44,322 nucleotides of DNA from Anaerolineae bacterium (GCA_007123775.1 SLGK01000084.1:1-44322), one strand, 5' to 3'. Shown: positions 8,233-16,300, numbered from the stretch's first letter. A program made the numbers and translations. Notes: generated by a model not told the origin, from the sequence alone.

Positions 8233-8294
8233 GGTGCGAGGCACTGGCCATAGGCCCAGTCATATGTAAAACCGTCCGGCCAGTGCCTTGCACC
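8233..8294. repeat. Long hairpin directly upstream of the histidine kinase
   Basis: The 17-base arm at 8233-8249 (GGTGCGAGGCACTGGCC) pairs with 8278-8294, with one G-T mismatch, around a 28-base loop. It ends 17 bases before the chosen kinase start at 8312. It would form a stable stem in the 5' leader or be a further member of the word-hairpin class. No second copy was seen in this window. Confidence 0.65.
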
Positions 8295-8311
8295 ACGCTA
8301 TTGAACCTATT

Positions 8312-9532
8312 ATGAAAGTTGACGCCACCGGCCGCTATCCCCTACCCATATTCCTGCTTCTCAGCCTCGCTGCCAGTCTGGTTTTTCTGCTGAACTTGGG
8401 CGATATGGCTGCCAGGCATACCGGCCCGCTGGCCCTGGTTATGCCATATTTGCTGTTCACGCTCCTGATGCTGCACCTGGGGCTGCGCTGGTACGTGGTG
8501 GCCTGGTCAGAATGGGGCTGGCATTGGTTGGGCTATGTCGCTGGCCAATCGCTGCTGCTAGCCCTGATAACCCTGATCAGCGGCGATCCGGCGCTGTGGC
8601 TGCTGCTGCTGGTCTGGCTGCTGGGCGATGCGGTGGGCGTTTGGCAGCAGGGGCGCACCGTGGTGGTGGGGGCGGCTGTTTATCTGGTGGTGGGCATAGC
8701 GGCGCTGCTGGCCGCAGTGGGCTGGCAGACGACGTCTGACTGGCTGGTGGCCACGCTGCCCACGGCCGTTGTGATCATGGTCATTAGCTTACTCTACCGG
8801 CGTCAGGTCACCGCCCGCGAAGAGGCGCAGGAGTTAGTGACCGAACTGGCTGCCGCCAACCGGCAAATTTCGGCCTATGCCCAGGAGGTAGAGCAACTGA
8901 CGCTGGCTCAGGAACGGCAGCGCATGGCCCGCGAGCTGCACGACACGCTGGCCCAGGGCGTAGCCGGCATGATTATGCAACTAGAAGCGGCCAACGCCCA
9001 TCTCACGGCCGGCCGCCCGGATCGTGCCCAGGCGATTGTGCAGGAGTCAATGGACCGCGCTCGCACCACCCTGGCCGAGGCCCGCGCCGCCATTGACGAT
9101 TTGCGCTCACGGGAGACACCGCGCCCTTTTGGCCAGCAGTTGGCCACCCTCTGCCGCGATTGGCAGGCAGAGACGGGTATCGCCTGTGATTGTCGGATTG
9201 AAGCAGAAACGGCCGTAGCCTCCCTCACCACCGGCCAGCAAGAGCATATTGAGCGCATTGTCAGCGAGGCCCTGACCAACGTCGCCCGCCACGCCCAGGC
9301 CACGGCCGTTACCCTCCATCTCTACCAGATGGACAACCGGTTACACCTGACCATCAGCGACAACGGCCACGGCTTCGACCCCGACGCCGTGCCCGACCAG
9401 GGCCACTACGGCCTGCGCGGCCTGCGCGAGCGAGTGCGCCTGCTGGACGGCACGGTTACAATTGAGGCTGCGCCCGGTCGGGGTACGACCATTCAGGTTA
9501 GCCTACCGTTGGGCGTAAAACGTAATGCGTAA
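8312..9532 (+). CDS. NarL/DesK-type sensor histidine kinase
   Basis: This 406-residue membrane kinase has about six N-terminal transmembrane helices (residues 12-165) and no large extracellular sensor, so it likely senses within the membrane. A short coiled linker follows. The HisKA_3 dimerisation helix has the phospho-acceptor His210 in MARELHDTLAQG. The HATPase domain shows EALTNVARHAQA (N box), DNGHGFDPD (G1) and GLRGLRERVRLLDG (G2). ATG at 8312 was chosen over a TTG at 8288, which would start inside the upstream hairpin. The stop codon TAA lies inside the repeat arm at 9514-9539, so the last residues VKRNA are encoded by the repeat. The response regulator follows after 53 bases. Confidence 0.93.
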   Translation: MKVDATGRYPLPIFLLLSLAASLVFLLNLGDMAARHTGPLALVMPYLLFTLLMLHLGLRWYVVAWSEWGWHWLGYVAGQSLLLALITLISGDPALWLLLLVWLLGDAVGVWQQGRTVVVGAAVYLVVGIAALLAAVGWQTTSDWLVATLPTAVVIMVISLLYRRQVTAREEAQELVTELAAANRQISAYAQEVEQLTLAQERQRMARELHDTLAQGVAGMIMQLEAANAHLTAGRPDRAQAIVQESMDRARTTLAEARAAIDDLRSRETPRPFGQQLATLCRDWQAETGIACDCRIEAETAVASLTTGQQEHIERIVSEALTNVARHAQATAVTLHLYQMDNRLHLTISDNGHGFDPDAVPDQGHYGLRGLRERVRLLDGTVTIEAAPGRGTTIQVSLPLGVKRNA

Positions 9533-9570
9533 AACGTAAGCCCCTTACGCATTACGTTTTACGTTTTACG
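9514..9570. repeat. Hairpin of CGTAAAACGTAA words spanning the kinase stop codon
   Basis: The 26-base arm 9514-9539 pairs with 9545-9570 at 22 of 26 positions around a five-base loop. It is made of CGTAAAACGTAA and TGCGTAA words, as at 8038-8085. The kinase stop TAA (9530-9532) is inside the left arm, and the right arm ends 15 bases before the next ATG. The repeat therefore makes up almost the entire spacer. Confidence 0.85.
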
Positions 9571-9585
9571 TCCTATCTAAAAACT

Positions 9586-10230
9586 ATGACCGATAAAACC
9601 CGAATTCTCATCGTTGACGACCACACCATTGTCCGCAGCGGTTTGCGGCTGCTGCTGGAAACGGCCGATCATCTGGAAGTAGTGGGGGAGGCGGAAAACG
9701 GCCGTGTGGCCCTGACGCTGGCCGCCGAGTTGCAGCCGGACGTCATCCTGATGGATTTGCGGATGCCGGAAATGGACGGGCTGACGGCTATTGGCCATTT
9801 ACAGGCCGAACAGCCCCAGATTGCCGTCATCATCCTGACCACCTACAACGAGGACGAGATGATGCTGCGCGGTTTGCAGGCCGGGGCGCGGGGCTATCTG
9901 CTCAAGGATATGAGCCGGGAGAGCCTGATTGACACCATCGAAGCGGCCGTGCGCGGTGACACCCTCCTCAAGCCGGAAATTTTGCAGCGGGTCCTGGCGG
10001 CGCAACGGCCGTCAACCCCCACCGTGACCGCCGCCGACATTGAGCTGACCGAACGGGAACTGGAAGTGCTGCGGATTGCCGCCGCCGGGGAGACCAACAA
10101 AGGCATTGCCCTGCGCCTCAACATCACGCCGCGCACCGTGAAAGCCCATCTGACCGGCGTCTACAACAAACTGGGCGTCGATTCTCGCGCCGCCGCCATT
10201 GCCATTGCCGCCCAAAAAGGGTGGCTGTAA
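9586..10230 (+). CDS. NarL/FixJ-type response regulator
   Basis: The 214-residue protein has an N-terminal receiver (residues 6-120) and a C-terminal LuxR-type helix-turn-helix (about 148-212). Acidic pocket Asp11-Asp12, phospho-acceptor Asp57 in VILMDLRMPEMDG, switch Thr85/Thr86 and Lys107 in GYLLKDMS are all present. The DNA-binding half reads LTERELEVLRIAAAGETNKGIA, then RTVKAHLTGVYNKLGV. It is the cognate partner of the kinase immediately upstream. Its targets are unknown; the palindrome at 8161-8176 is a candidate site for autoregulation. The sequence of a LacI-family fragment begins directly after its stop codon. Confidence 0.95.
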   Translation: MTDKTRILIVDDHTIVRSGLRLLLETADHLEVVGEAENGRVALTLAAELQPDVILMDLRMPEMDGLTAIGHLQAEQPQIAVIILTTYNEDEMMLRGLQAGARGYLLKDMSRESLIDTIEAAVRGDTLLKPEILQRVLAAQRPSTPTVTAADIELTERELEVLRIAAAGETNKGIALRLNITPRTVKAHLTGVYNKLGVDSRAAAIAIAAQKGWL

Positions 10231-10686
10231 TACGCCATTTACCAGGATTTGTACGCCCGGCGGCAGGTGGAGGGCTTTATCCTGGCCGATACCAACCACG
10301 ACGACGCTCGTATCGCTTATCTGATTGAACAGAACATTCGCTTTGCCTGCTTTGGCCAGGCCAACCCGGAATGGGATTATTGCTGGGTGGACGTAGACGG
10401 CCGTTCCGGTATGACCAGCATCGTCAATCACCTGGTAGAACGAGGCCACCAGCGCATTGCTTTTATCACCTGGCCCGAAGGTTCGCGTGCCGGCAACGAC
10501 CGGGAGCAGGGTTATCTGCACGGCCTGCAAACGGCCGGCATCTCCTTTGCCCCGGCCTGGCTGGTACGCGGCAAAAATGAGGTCCAGACCGGCGTCAACG
10601 CCCTGGCCCAACTGCTGGCCTTGATCTTTCTCTTTTTCCAGCGATACTTTGTGGAGGGAATTAGTTATGGCAAGTTGAAAGGATAG
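10231..10686 (+). pseudogene. Fragment of a LacI-family regulator (ligand-binding domain)
   Basis: The reading frame resembles the middle of LacI/GalR sugar-binding domains: RRQVEGFILADT, then CFGQANPEWDYCWVDVDG, then HLVERGHQRIAFI. Similarity begins at the first codon after the response-regulator stop (YAIYQDLYARR) and ends near 10620 (ALAQLLAL), after which unrelated residues run to a stop. The helix-turn-helix and first half of the core are missing, as is the last third, so it cannot be a repressor. An ORF from TTG at 10249 (145 codons) is open but probably not functional. The repeat at 10690 follows directly. The fragment sits upstream of a sugar-hydrolase gene, consistent with a former sugar-utilisation locus. 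Confidence 0.78.
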
Positions 10687-10689
10687 AAT

Positions 10690-10755
10690 AACCAAAAGCA
10701 GTTACGCAGAGTTTCGCGGAGGACACGCGGAGGTTCACGGAGAAAAGCGGAGAAA
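10690..10755. repeat. CGCGGAGG-word repeat, copy 1
   Basis: Bases 10690-10745 match 16347-16402 at 50 of 56 positions. The element is a degenerate series of words such as TTCGCGGAGG, ACACGCGGAGG and TTCACGGAGAA rather than a palindrome. It follows the LacI fragment and precedes an internally deleted membrane-protein gene. A partial copy (15 bases) lies at 11171-11185. Confidence 0.85.
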
Positions 10756-10767
10756 AAGCCTGAGACA

Positions 10768-11082
10768 ATGATTCATCCGTTCGCAGTGGTGGGGCGGGCA
10801 GCCGTCAAATGGTGGGATGAGCTGATTATCTGGGTAATCCTCAACTTTTTCTACTGGCCTTTCTGGCTGGCCCAGGCAGATAAATCGCTCAAGACGACCT
10901 ATGCTAACTGCGGCCGTTTTCTACTGCTCAACCCTTTTCCGGCGGTGACGGTAGTGGTCCTGGGCGTGGTTCTGCTGCTGCTGTCGCTGGTAACGACACT
11001 CCCCTTCTTCCTGGCGGTGATGGGCTGGCTGTCGCTGTTAGGGGTAACGGCCGTGGAGATGTCGCTGGAGGAGTGGGCATAG
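10768..11082 (+). CDS. Probable internally deleted DUF624-like membrane protein
   Basis: The 104-residue product starts like YesL/DUF624-type membrane proteins (VVGRAAVKWWDELIIWVILNFFY) and then passes directly into what looks like their C-terminal half (LAQADKSLKTTYANCGRFLLLNPFPAV plus two hydrophobic segments, about residues 55-95). Family members of this kind are about 200 residues, so roughly 100 residues in the middle appear lost without breaking the frame. Such genes often neighbour sugar ABC transporters and glycosidases, as here. It may still be expressed as a short membrane protein or be a decayed gene. The family assignment comes from recalled family features and is tentative. Confidence 0.5.
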   Translation: MIHPFAVVGRAAVKWWDELIIWVILNFFYWPFWLAQADKSLKTTYANCGRFLLLNPFPAVTVVVLGVVLLLLSLVTTLPFFLAVMGWLSLLGVTAVEMSLEEWA

Positions 11083-11140
11083 GGAGGAACGGATAACGCG
11101 ACGTCATACTAAGGATACGCGGGCTTGGGCTGACTCGTAC

Positions 11141-11185
11141 TGAGCGTAGTCGAAGGTGCAGAGCCGAAGTAGCTTCGCGGAGAAA
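11141..11185. repeat. Intergenic repeat words between the DUF624-like and GH13 genes
   Basis: This stretch holds TGAGCGTAGTCGAAGG (11141-11156), a word that recurs in intergenic DNA of many environmental bacteria. It also holds AGCTTCGCGGAGAAA (11171-11185), identical to the end of the repeat at 16347-16402. The rest of the 192-base spacer 11083-11274 shows no gene. Confidence 0.5.
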
Positions 11186-11274
11186 AACAGAGCAGAGCCT
11201 GGTTTGGACAATTCCTACCATTCGTTGATAATTGCGGAGTAAACAGTAACCACTTACCTTCAAGAGGAGACGCG

Positions 11275-13152
11275 ATGCCCCTTTACCCCAACTGGCTAAC
11301 GGCCGTTCACCACGATGGCTCTCCCCATTACCTTTCAGACCTATATCCCTGCCTGGGCCAGACGGTGCGGCTGCGGCTGCGCGTCGGCCAGGCCCCGGCC
11401 AACCTGCGCGTCTTCATCCGCTACTTCCCTGACGGCGAGCAGAGCTTTATCCCCATGCAAATGGCCATGCAGGTGGCTGAGCCGTCCGGCCCGATTACCT
11501 GGTGGGAAGCCGATCTACCCATCAACGAGCCAATTGTCCATTACCGCTTTGTGCTGGAAACGGCCGATGGCGTCTGGTGGCATACTGCCGCCGGCCCTTC
11601 CCACTATGATCCGCTGGACGGCACCGACTTCCGTATTGTGGCTGATTATGAACCGGTGGAGTGGGTGAAAACGGCCGTTTGCTACCAAATTTTCCCCGAC
11701 CGCTTTGCCAACGGCAATCCAGCCACCGATCCCCAGCCCCACGAGTTTGAATATCGTGGCCAGCGCCCCCGTACCCTACCCTGGGAAACCGAACCCGATC
11801 CCGACCAATTCTTCGCTCTCATCTTTTACGGCGGCGATTTACCCGGCATTCAGCAACGGCTTGACTATTTGCAGGCGTTGGGGATTGACACTATCTATCT
11901 AAACCCCATCTTTAACGCCTACTCCAACCACAAATATGACGTGGCCGATTACGAGCAGGTGGACCCCCACTTCGGCGGCAACGAGGCCCTGATCGCCCTG
12001 CGTCGCGCCCTGGCCGAACGGGGGATGCGCTATTTGCTGGACATTGTGCCCAACCACTGCGGCTACTGGCATCCCTGGTTTACCCAGGCCCGCGCCGACG
12101 CCGCTGCTCCCGAAGCCGAATTCTTCACCTTCAACGACCATCCCGACGACTACGCCTCCTGGTTGGGCGTCTGGTCGCTGCCCAAGCTGGATTATCGCAG
12201 CGCGGAACTGCGGCGGCGTATATACGAAGCGGAGAATTCGGTCTTTCGGCGCTGGCTGCGTCCCCCTTTTGCCGCCGATGGCTGGCGGGTGGACGTGGCC
12301 AATATGCTCGGCCGGCAGGGGGAAAGCCAGATCGGTACAGAGGTAGCCCAGGGTATTCGCCAGGCAGTCAAGGAGAGCAACCCGGACGCCTACCTGATGG
12401 GTGAACATTTCTTTGACGCCTCGCCTCAATTGCAAGGCGACCAGTGGGATGGGGTGATGAATTACAGCGGCTTTGTGCAGCCGCTGCGCCATTGGCTGGG
12501 CGGCTACGAGCAAGGGGCACACGGCCTGCCCACGACACTGTCCACGCCCGCCTCCTGGCCCACGGCGGCCCTGATTGACAGCTGGCGCAGCCGACTGGCA
12601 GCCATTCCCTGGGCCATTGCCCTGCAGCAGTATAACCTGCTGGGCAGCCACGACGTACCCCGGCTGGATACGCTCCTGGGCGGCAATGAAGCCCTGCACC
12701 GGTTGGCGGCTATTGTCCAGTTTGCCTTTCCTGGCGTGCCGGGTCTCTATTACGGTGACGAAATCGGCCTGCCCGATACGCCCCACCTGGGCGCACGCGG
12801 CTGTATGATTTGGGACGAAAGCCGCTGGCAGCAGGACCGGCTGGCCTTTTACCGGCAGTTGATCGCTTTTCGGCGCCAAACGGCCGTTTTGCAGACGGGT
12901 GGGTTTCAAATTCTGGCGGTCGAGGAAGATGGTTTTATTTTTCAGCGGGAGGGGGTAAACGGCCGTGTTCTCGTTGTCACCAATCGGTCAGCCACCACCC
13001 AACCGGCCACCAGCCTGGATGCTGTCGCTGCCGGAATGCCTGACGGCCTGCGCCTGCGGGAGTTGTTTAGTGGAGCTGAGGTGGCGGTGGAAAACGGCCG
13101 TTTGCCTCTACCACCCCAACCACAGGGCGCGACGCTGTGGTATAGTGCGTAG
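11275..13152 (+). CDS. Neopullulanase/cyclomaltodextrinase-type GH13 glycosidase
   Basis: This 625-residue enzyme hydrolyses alpha-1,4 (and probably some alpha-1,6) bonds in maltodextrins, cyclodextrins or pullulan. An N-terminal CBM34-like beta domain (about residues 1-125) is followed by the TIM barrel. It carries VCYQIFPDRFANGNP, the catalytic nucleophile Asp340 in DGWRVDVAN, the acid/base Glu377 in YLMGEHFFD, and Asp460 in LGSHDVPR. A beta-sandwich C domain ends the protein. No signal peptide is seen, so it acts in the cytoplasm. AAGAGGAG lies just upstream of the ATG. The stop TAG is within the word TAGTGCGTAG (13143-13152), the same word as the hairpins elsewhere, here with no partner arm. 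It appears to be the only intact gene of a degraded sugar locus. Confidence 0.93.
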   Translation: MPLYPNWLTAVHHDGSPHYLSDLYPCLGQTVRLRLRVGQAPANLRVFIRYFPDGEQSFIPMQMAMQVAEPSGPITWWEADLPINEPIVHYRFVLETADGVWWHTAAGPSHYDPLDGTDFRIVADYEPVEWVKTAVCYQIFPDRFANGNPATDPQPHEFEYRGQRPRTLPWETEPDPDQFFALIFYGGDLPGIQQRLDYLQALGIDTIYLNPIFNAYSNHKYDVADYEQVDPHFGGNEALIALRRALAERGMRYLLDIVPNHCGYWHPWFTQARADAAAPEAEFFTFNDHPDDYASWLGVWSLPKLDYRSAELRRRIYEAENSVFRRWLRPPFAADGWRVDVANMLGRQGESQIGTEVAQGIRQAVKESNPDAYLMGEHFFDASPQLQGDQWDGVMNYSGFVQPLRHWLGGYEQGAHGLPTTLSTPASWPTAALIDSWRSRLAAIPWAIALQQYNLLGSHDVPRLDTLLGGNEALHRLAAIVQFAFPGVPGLYYGDEIGLPDTPHLGARGCMIWDESRWQQDRLAFYRQLIAFRRQTAVLQTGGFQILAVEEDGFIFQREGVNGRVLVVTNRSATTQPATSLDAVAAGMPDGLRLRELFSGAEVAVENGRLPLPPQPQGATLWYSA

Positions 13153-13275
13153 GGTTGGGAGATTGGTGGCACAGCCCCACGGTTTTAGTGGCCAGACAGG
13201 TAGCGGCTGGCCTTGTGCCTGCCCATTGGAAGGCAACCACGAGAGATCGCCAAACCATTTCTGTTCCTGCTTAAC

Positions 13276-13303
13276 TTGACATTCGGTAAAAGCCACGTAT
13301 AAT
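13276..13303 (+). promoter_or_regulatory. Consensus promoter of the TetR-family gene
   Basis: TTGACA at 13276-13281 and TATAAT at 13298-13303 match the sigma-70 consensus perfectly with a 16-base spacer. Transcription should start near 13310, giving a leader of about 35 bases before the ATG at 13345. Confidence 0.8.
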
Positions 13304-13334
13304 GTTAACATTGTTCAATAAACTAAACAGTGTT
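13301..13334. promoter_or_regulatory. Likely TetR-type operator overlapping the -10 and start
   Basis: AATGTTAACATT at 13301-13312 is a perfect 12-base palindrome that overlaps the end of the -10 element. The near-palindromic words AACATTGTT (13307-13315) and AACAGTGTT (13326-13334) follow. Their position on the transcription start fits autorepression by the TetR-family protein encoded immediately downstream. This is inference from position and symmetry. Confidence 0.6.
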
Positions 13335-13344
13335 CGGGCAAACT

Positions 13345-13977
13345 ATGTCAGATAATCTACCCCAGACAGTTGACATTCGTAAGCAACGGCGTGAGTTCAC
13401 GAGGCAAGCCATCCTGAATGCGGCGCTGGCGCTAATTACCCGGCGTGGCTTGCATAATTTATCCCTGCGCGAAATAGCACGACAGGTAGAGTACAGCCCT
13501 GCCGGTCTGTACGAATACTTTGACAGCAAAGAAGCCATCATTCAAGCTCTCTCCGACGCGGGTGATGCCCTGTTGAAGGACCGGCTGGCCCAGGTGCCGT
13601 CTGACCTGCCGCCGGACGGCCGTTTGGTAGCCTTGGGTCTGGCTTATATTGACTTCGCTCGCACGCAGCCAGAATATTTCCAACTGATGTTCAGTGAATT
13701 AACAACACGGCGCACCTCATTGAATGACCCTGTGCAGGAGGACAAGCCGTATTACTTTGTGGCTGAGGCCGTTCAGGAGGGGATAGACCAGGCTCTTTTC
13801 CAGACGGGGCCTGGCTATGGAGTAGGCGAGATAACTTATGGCCTGTGGTCGTTGGTGCATGGGGCGGCCACGTTGCAGTTGAGGAAACTGCGTGGTCATC
13901 AGGATGATTTTTCAGCCATTGATCGGGCTGTATTGGACACCTTTATACAGGGCTTGGGAAAACGCAATGAACCGTGA
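13345..13977 (+). CDS. TetR-family transcriptional repressor (WHG-type C domain)
   Basis: The 210-residue protein has an N-terminal TetR helix-turn-helix (about residues 14-60: ILNAALALITRRG, then LSLREIARQVEYSPAGLYEYFDSKEAI). Its C-terminal domain has the features of the WHG/TetR_C_33 type (YFQLMFSE, then WSLVHGAATLQL). ATG at 13345 was chosen over a GTG at 13330 that would lie within the operator-like words. It is expressed from a consensus promoter overlapped by a palindrome, suggesting autoregulation. The phosphotransferase gene begins 11 bases before its stop, so the two are co-transcribed and probably translationally coupled. The ligand is unknown. Confidence 0.92.
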   Translation: MSDNLPQTVDIRKQRREFTRQAILNAALALITRRGLHNLSLREIARQVEYSPAGLYEYFDSKEAIIQALSDAGDALLKDRLAQVPSDLPPDGRLVALGLAYIDFARTQPEYFQLMFSELTTRRTSLNDPVQEDKPYYFVAEAVQEGIDQALFQTGPGYGVGEITYGLWSLVHGAATLQLRKLRGHQDDFSAIDRAVLDTFIQGLGKRNEP

Positions 13978-14788
13978 ACGATTGCTCGATGCTCCTTTTG
14001 CTTACGGCCGTACCGCTGAAATTTTTGCCTGGCCAGATGGTCGGGTGCTAAAGTTGTTCCGCTCCGGTTGGAGCGAGGCCGGCGCTCGTTACGAGGCGGA
14101 AAAGGCAGAGGCGGTTTATGCGGCCGGTTTACCGGTGCCGGCTGTCTACGATGTCATTCAGGTCAACGGCCGTTTCGGCATTCTATACGAACGCATCACC
14201 GGCATTCCACTGACCAAAACGTTCCAGCAAAAACCGTGGACCCTGGTCTCCATGGCCCGCTTGTTGGCCGATCTGCACCTGGAAATGCACCAGTACCGGC
14301 TGCCCCAATTGCCCTCCTTACGGGAAAGGTTAGCCCGGTGTATACAAGGCAACGGGGCCATGCCGGCGGAAGTCCGCCGGCGCTTGCTGGAATTGATTAC
14401 CACCTTGCCCGATGGTGAGGGTTTGGGACACGGTGATTTTCACCCGGAGAATATTTTTATCACCGACCGTGGGCCGATCATTCTGGATTGGATGGACGCC
14501 ACGCGCGGGCATTCACTGGGCGACGTGGCCCGCACCTCGCTGCTGCTGCGCCAGGCAGCCCTTCCCCCCGATATGCCTGGCCGGCGGTTCATTGAGTTGA
14601 TCCGTGGCCTGTTCCACCATATCTACCTGAGAGGTTACTTTGATCGCCAGGTGGCTGATAAGGTCGAATGGCACGCGTGGCAAACAGTGATTGCTGCCGC
14701 TCGCCTGGCCGAAGATATTCCCGAAGAACGAGACCGCTTGATTAATCTCGTCCGCACCGGGCTGGCGCAATATGATGTAAATTTGTAG
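13967..14788 (+). CDS. Aminoglycoside phosphotransferase (APH)-family kinase
   Basis: This 273-residue protein has the APH/choline-kinase fold. The nucleotide-binding lobe includes VLKLFRSGW with a candidate ATP-binding Lys. The catalytic loop HGDFHPENIFI (about residues 150-160) and the metal-binding ILDWMDATRG follow. The family phosphorylates small hydroxyl compounds, from antibiotics to sugars, choline or homoserine; the substrate here cannot be told. ATG at 13967 overlaps the tetR 3' end by 11 bases, so the TetR protein likely controls it. The stop TAG (14786-14788) falls in the outer stem of the repeat element at 14783-14836. Confidence 0.88.
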   Translation: MNRERLLDAPFAYGRTAEIFAWPDGRVLKLFRSGWSEAGARYEAEKAEAVYAAGLPVPAVYDVIQVNGRFGILYERITGIPLTKTFQQKPWTLVSMARLLADLHLEMHQYRLPQLPSLRERLARCIQGNGAMPAEVRRRLLELITTLPDGEGLGHGDFHPENIFITDRGPIILDWMDATRGHSLGDVARTSLLLRQAALPPDMPGRRFIELIRGLFHHIYLRGYFDRQVADKVEWHAWQTVIAAARLAEDIPEERDRLINLVRTGLAQYDVNL

Positions 14789-14836
14789 CCCAAACATCCA
14801 TGTTTGTGCAGTCAAGCATCCCTGCTTGACCTACAA
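14783..14836. repeat. Three-stem repeat element, copy 1 (includes the phosphotransferase stop)
   Basis: The outer stem TTGTAG (14783-14788) / CTACAA (14831-14836) encloses two hairpins. The first is CAAACAT-CC-ATGTTTG (14791-14806) and the second is GTCAAGCA-TCCC-TGCTTGAC (14811-14830). Copy 2 at 18841-18891, read on the minus strand, has the same two hairpins in the same order within an outer TGTA/TACA stem. The stop codon of the upstream gene is in the outer stem, and the serine hydrolase ATG lies 20 bases after the element. Confidence 0.85.
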
Positions 14837-14856
14837 TTGCTGTAGGAGTGTCTCAC

Positions 14857-16074
14857 ATGCGGCTTCTCATCACGCGCCGGAACATTGTCGGGGTTCTTCT
14901 ATTGTTGTTTGTTGTTGTAATGTTGTTCATGGCCGCCTGGGTGGCCGTCGCCGGGCCGGTTACTGTGTACCGGATTATGCGCTATGGCACGACAACCATT
15001 CACGACTTTAATCATTATCCGGGGCGTACCCTAAAGGCCGGTGACAATCCATTTCCGTTTGTAAGACAAGCGGATAGCGCCGGATTTCTGGACGAAGCAA
15101 ACTATGGTCAGGCAAACTTATCTCTGGACCGGTTGCTGCAGAGCAACGACAGCATCGCCTTTTTGATCGTTCGGGATGATACCATTTTATACGAGCAGTA
15201 TTTTCAAGGGCACACGGCCGTTTCCTATTCACAATTCTTCTCTGTCTCCAAATCAGTGTTGTCGGCCCTGATTGGTATGGCCATTGATGATGGCCACATT
15301 CAGTCCGTTGACCAGCCGGTCACCGACTTTGTACCTGAACTGGCCGGCAGCGGCTTTGATAAAATTACTATACGCCATTTGCTGCACATGACCTCAGGCA
15401 CCAATTACCTGGAAAATGACAACCCCTTTGGTATCCACGTGCGCCTCAACTATACGCCCACCCTGGAGCAAGACATCCTGGGTATCAAGGCCGAGGACCC
15501 GCCCGGTGCCTATTTTCGTTACAAATCAGGTGATACGGCGCTCCTGAGCTTGATCTTAGATCGCGCCCTGGGTGTTCAGACCATTACCGATTATGCACAA
15601 GAGCGCTTGTGGTCTCCCCTGGGGATGGAGCAGGGTGGTGTCTGGAGCCTTGACCATGCACCTAACGGCCTGGAGAAAACCTGGTGCTGCCTGGCGGCCA
15701 CAGCCCGAGATTTGGCCAGGTTTGGTCGTCTGTATGCCCATCACGGCAACTGGAACGGCCGTCAACTCTTGTCGGCTAATTGGGTGATGGACTCAACACG
15801 GCTGAACGCTGTGCCTGAAGCGGATTGGCCTGACGGTTTCCGGCAGATTGGTCTGTGGAACTACGGTTATCAGTGGTGGCTGGTATCACCGGAACGAGGT
15901 GACTTTCTGGCCCTGGGCAAAGATGGGCAGTTCCTCTATGTTGATCCTCAGACCAACGTGATTATTGTGCGCCTGGGGGAAAGTTTGGGCCAAATGGGTA
16001 CACAGGGTTGGATAGCCTTATTTACACGACTGGCCCAAGAGGCCAGCGAGCATAATGCTGCCGTCGGACACTAG
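14857..16074 (+). CDS. Membrane-anchored class C beta-lactamase-like serine hydrolase
   Basis: This 405-residue protein has an N-terminal membrane helix (about residues 9-32) and then an extracytoplasmic domain of the beta-lactamase/transpeptidase fold. The catalytic SxxK motif is Ser129-Val-Ser-Lys132 in FFSVSKSVL. A YKSGDT stretch stands where the YxN motif lies, and GKDGQ near residue 353 replaces the KTG box. Family members include esterases, D-aminopeptidases and 6-aminohexanoate-dimer hydrolases, so the substrate is uncertain. ATG at 14857 is preferred over GTG at 14848 because TAGGAG lies at a proper distance. It may be co-transcribed with the upstream phosphotransferase across the repeat element. 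Confidence 0.88.
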   Translation: MRLLITRRNIVGVLLLLFVVVMLFMAAWVAVAGPVTVYRIMRYGTTTIHDFNHYPGRTLKAGDNPFPFVRQADSAGFLDEANYGQANLSLDRLLQSNDSIAFLIVRDDTILYEQYFQGHTAVSYSQFFSVSKSVLSALIGMAIDDGHIQSVDQPVTDFVPELAGSGFDKITIRHLLHMTSGTNYLENDNPFGIHVRLNYTPTLEQDILGIKAEDPPGAYFRYKSGDTALLSLILDRALGVQTITDYAQERLWSPLGMEQGGVWSLDHAPNGLEKTWCCLAATARDLARFGRLYAHHGNWNGRQLLSANWVMDSTRLNAVPEADWPDGFRQIGLWNYGYQWWLVSPERGDFLALGKDGQFLYVDPQTNVIIVRLGESLGQMGTQGWIALFTRLAQEASEHNAAVGH

Positions 16075-16300
16075 CCAGGGGGAAACGGCCGGCTTTGCAG
16101 AGGCAGCCGTGCGCCCCGCAGAAGCGTTCTACAGCAGCGATCTGCGCGAGTTCATTCTGCCCTATGGCGTTGTGCGCCAAGCGCCAAACCCAGATGAGAC
16201 GCTGCTTGACTTCTGGCAAACGACGTATGAGGCAGGTGCTGACCTGGCCGGATGGGAGCGGCAATCGTTAGCGTGGGATGGTCCGAAAAAGCCAAAATAG
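16055..16300 (+). pseudogene. C-terminal fragment of a DUF5996-family gene
   Basis: An 81-codon frame overlaps the end of the serine hydrolase gene. From about 16085 it reads like the C-terminal end of DUF5996 proteins: GFAEAAVRPAEAFYSSDLREFILPYG, then TTYEAGADLAGWERQSL. Complete members are about 300 residues, so some three quarters of the gene is missing. It begins at the boundary with the upstream gene, suggesting a deletion or recombination junction. A CGCGGAGG-type repeat lies 47 bases downstream, as with the LacI fragment. The family recognition is from memory of its conserved C-terminus. Confidence 0.7.

Noticed and set aside
11899-12909. A 336-codon minus-strand frame inside the GH13 gene
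   Set aside because: It is opposite the catalytic barrel of a well recognised glycosidase and has low-complexity Gly/Val/Gln composition without any family pattern.
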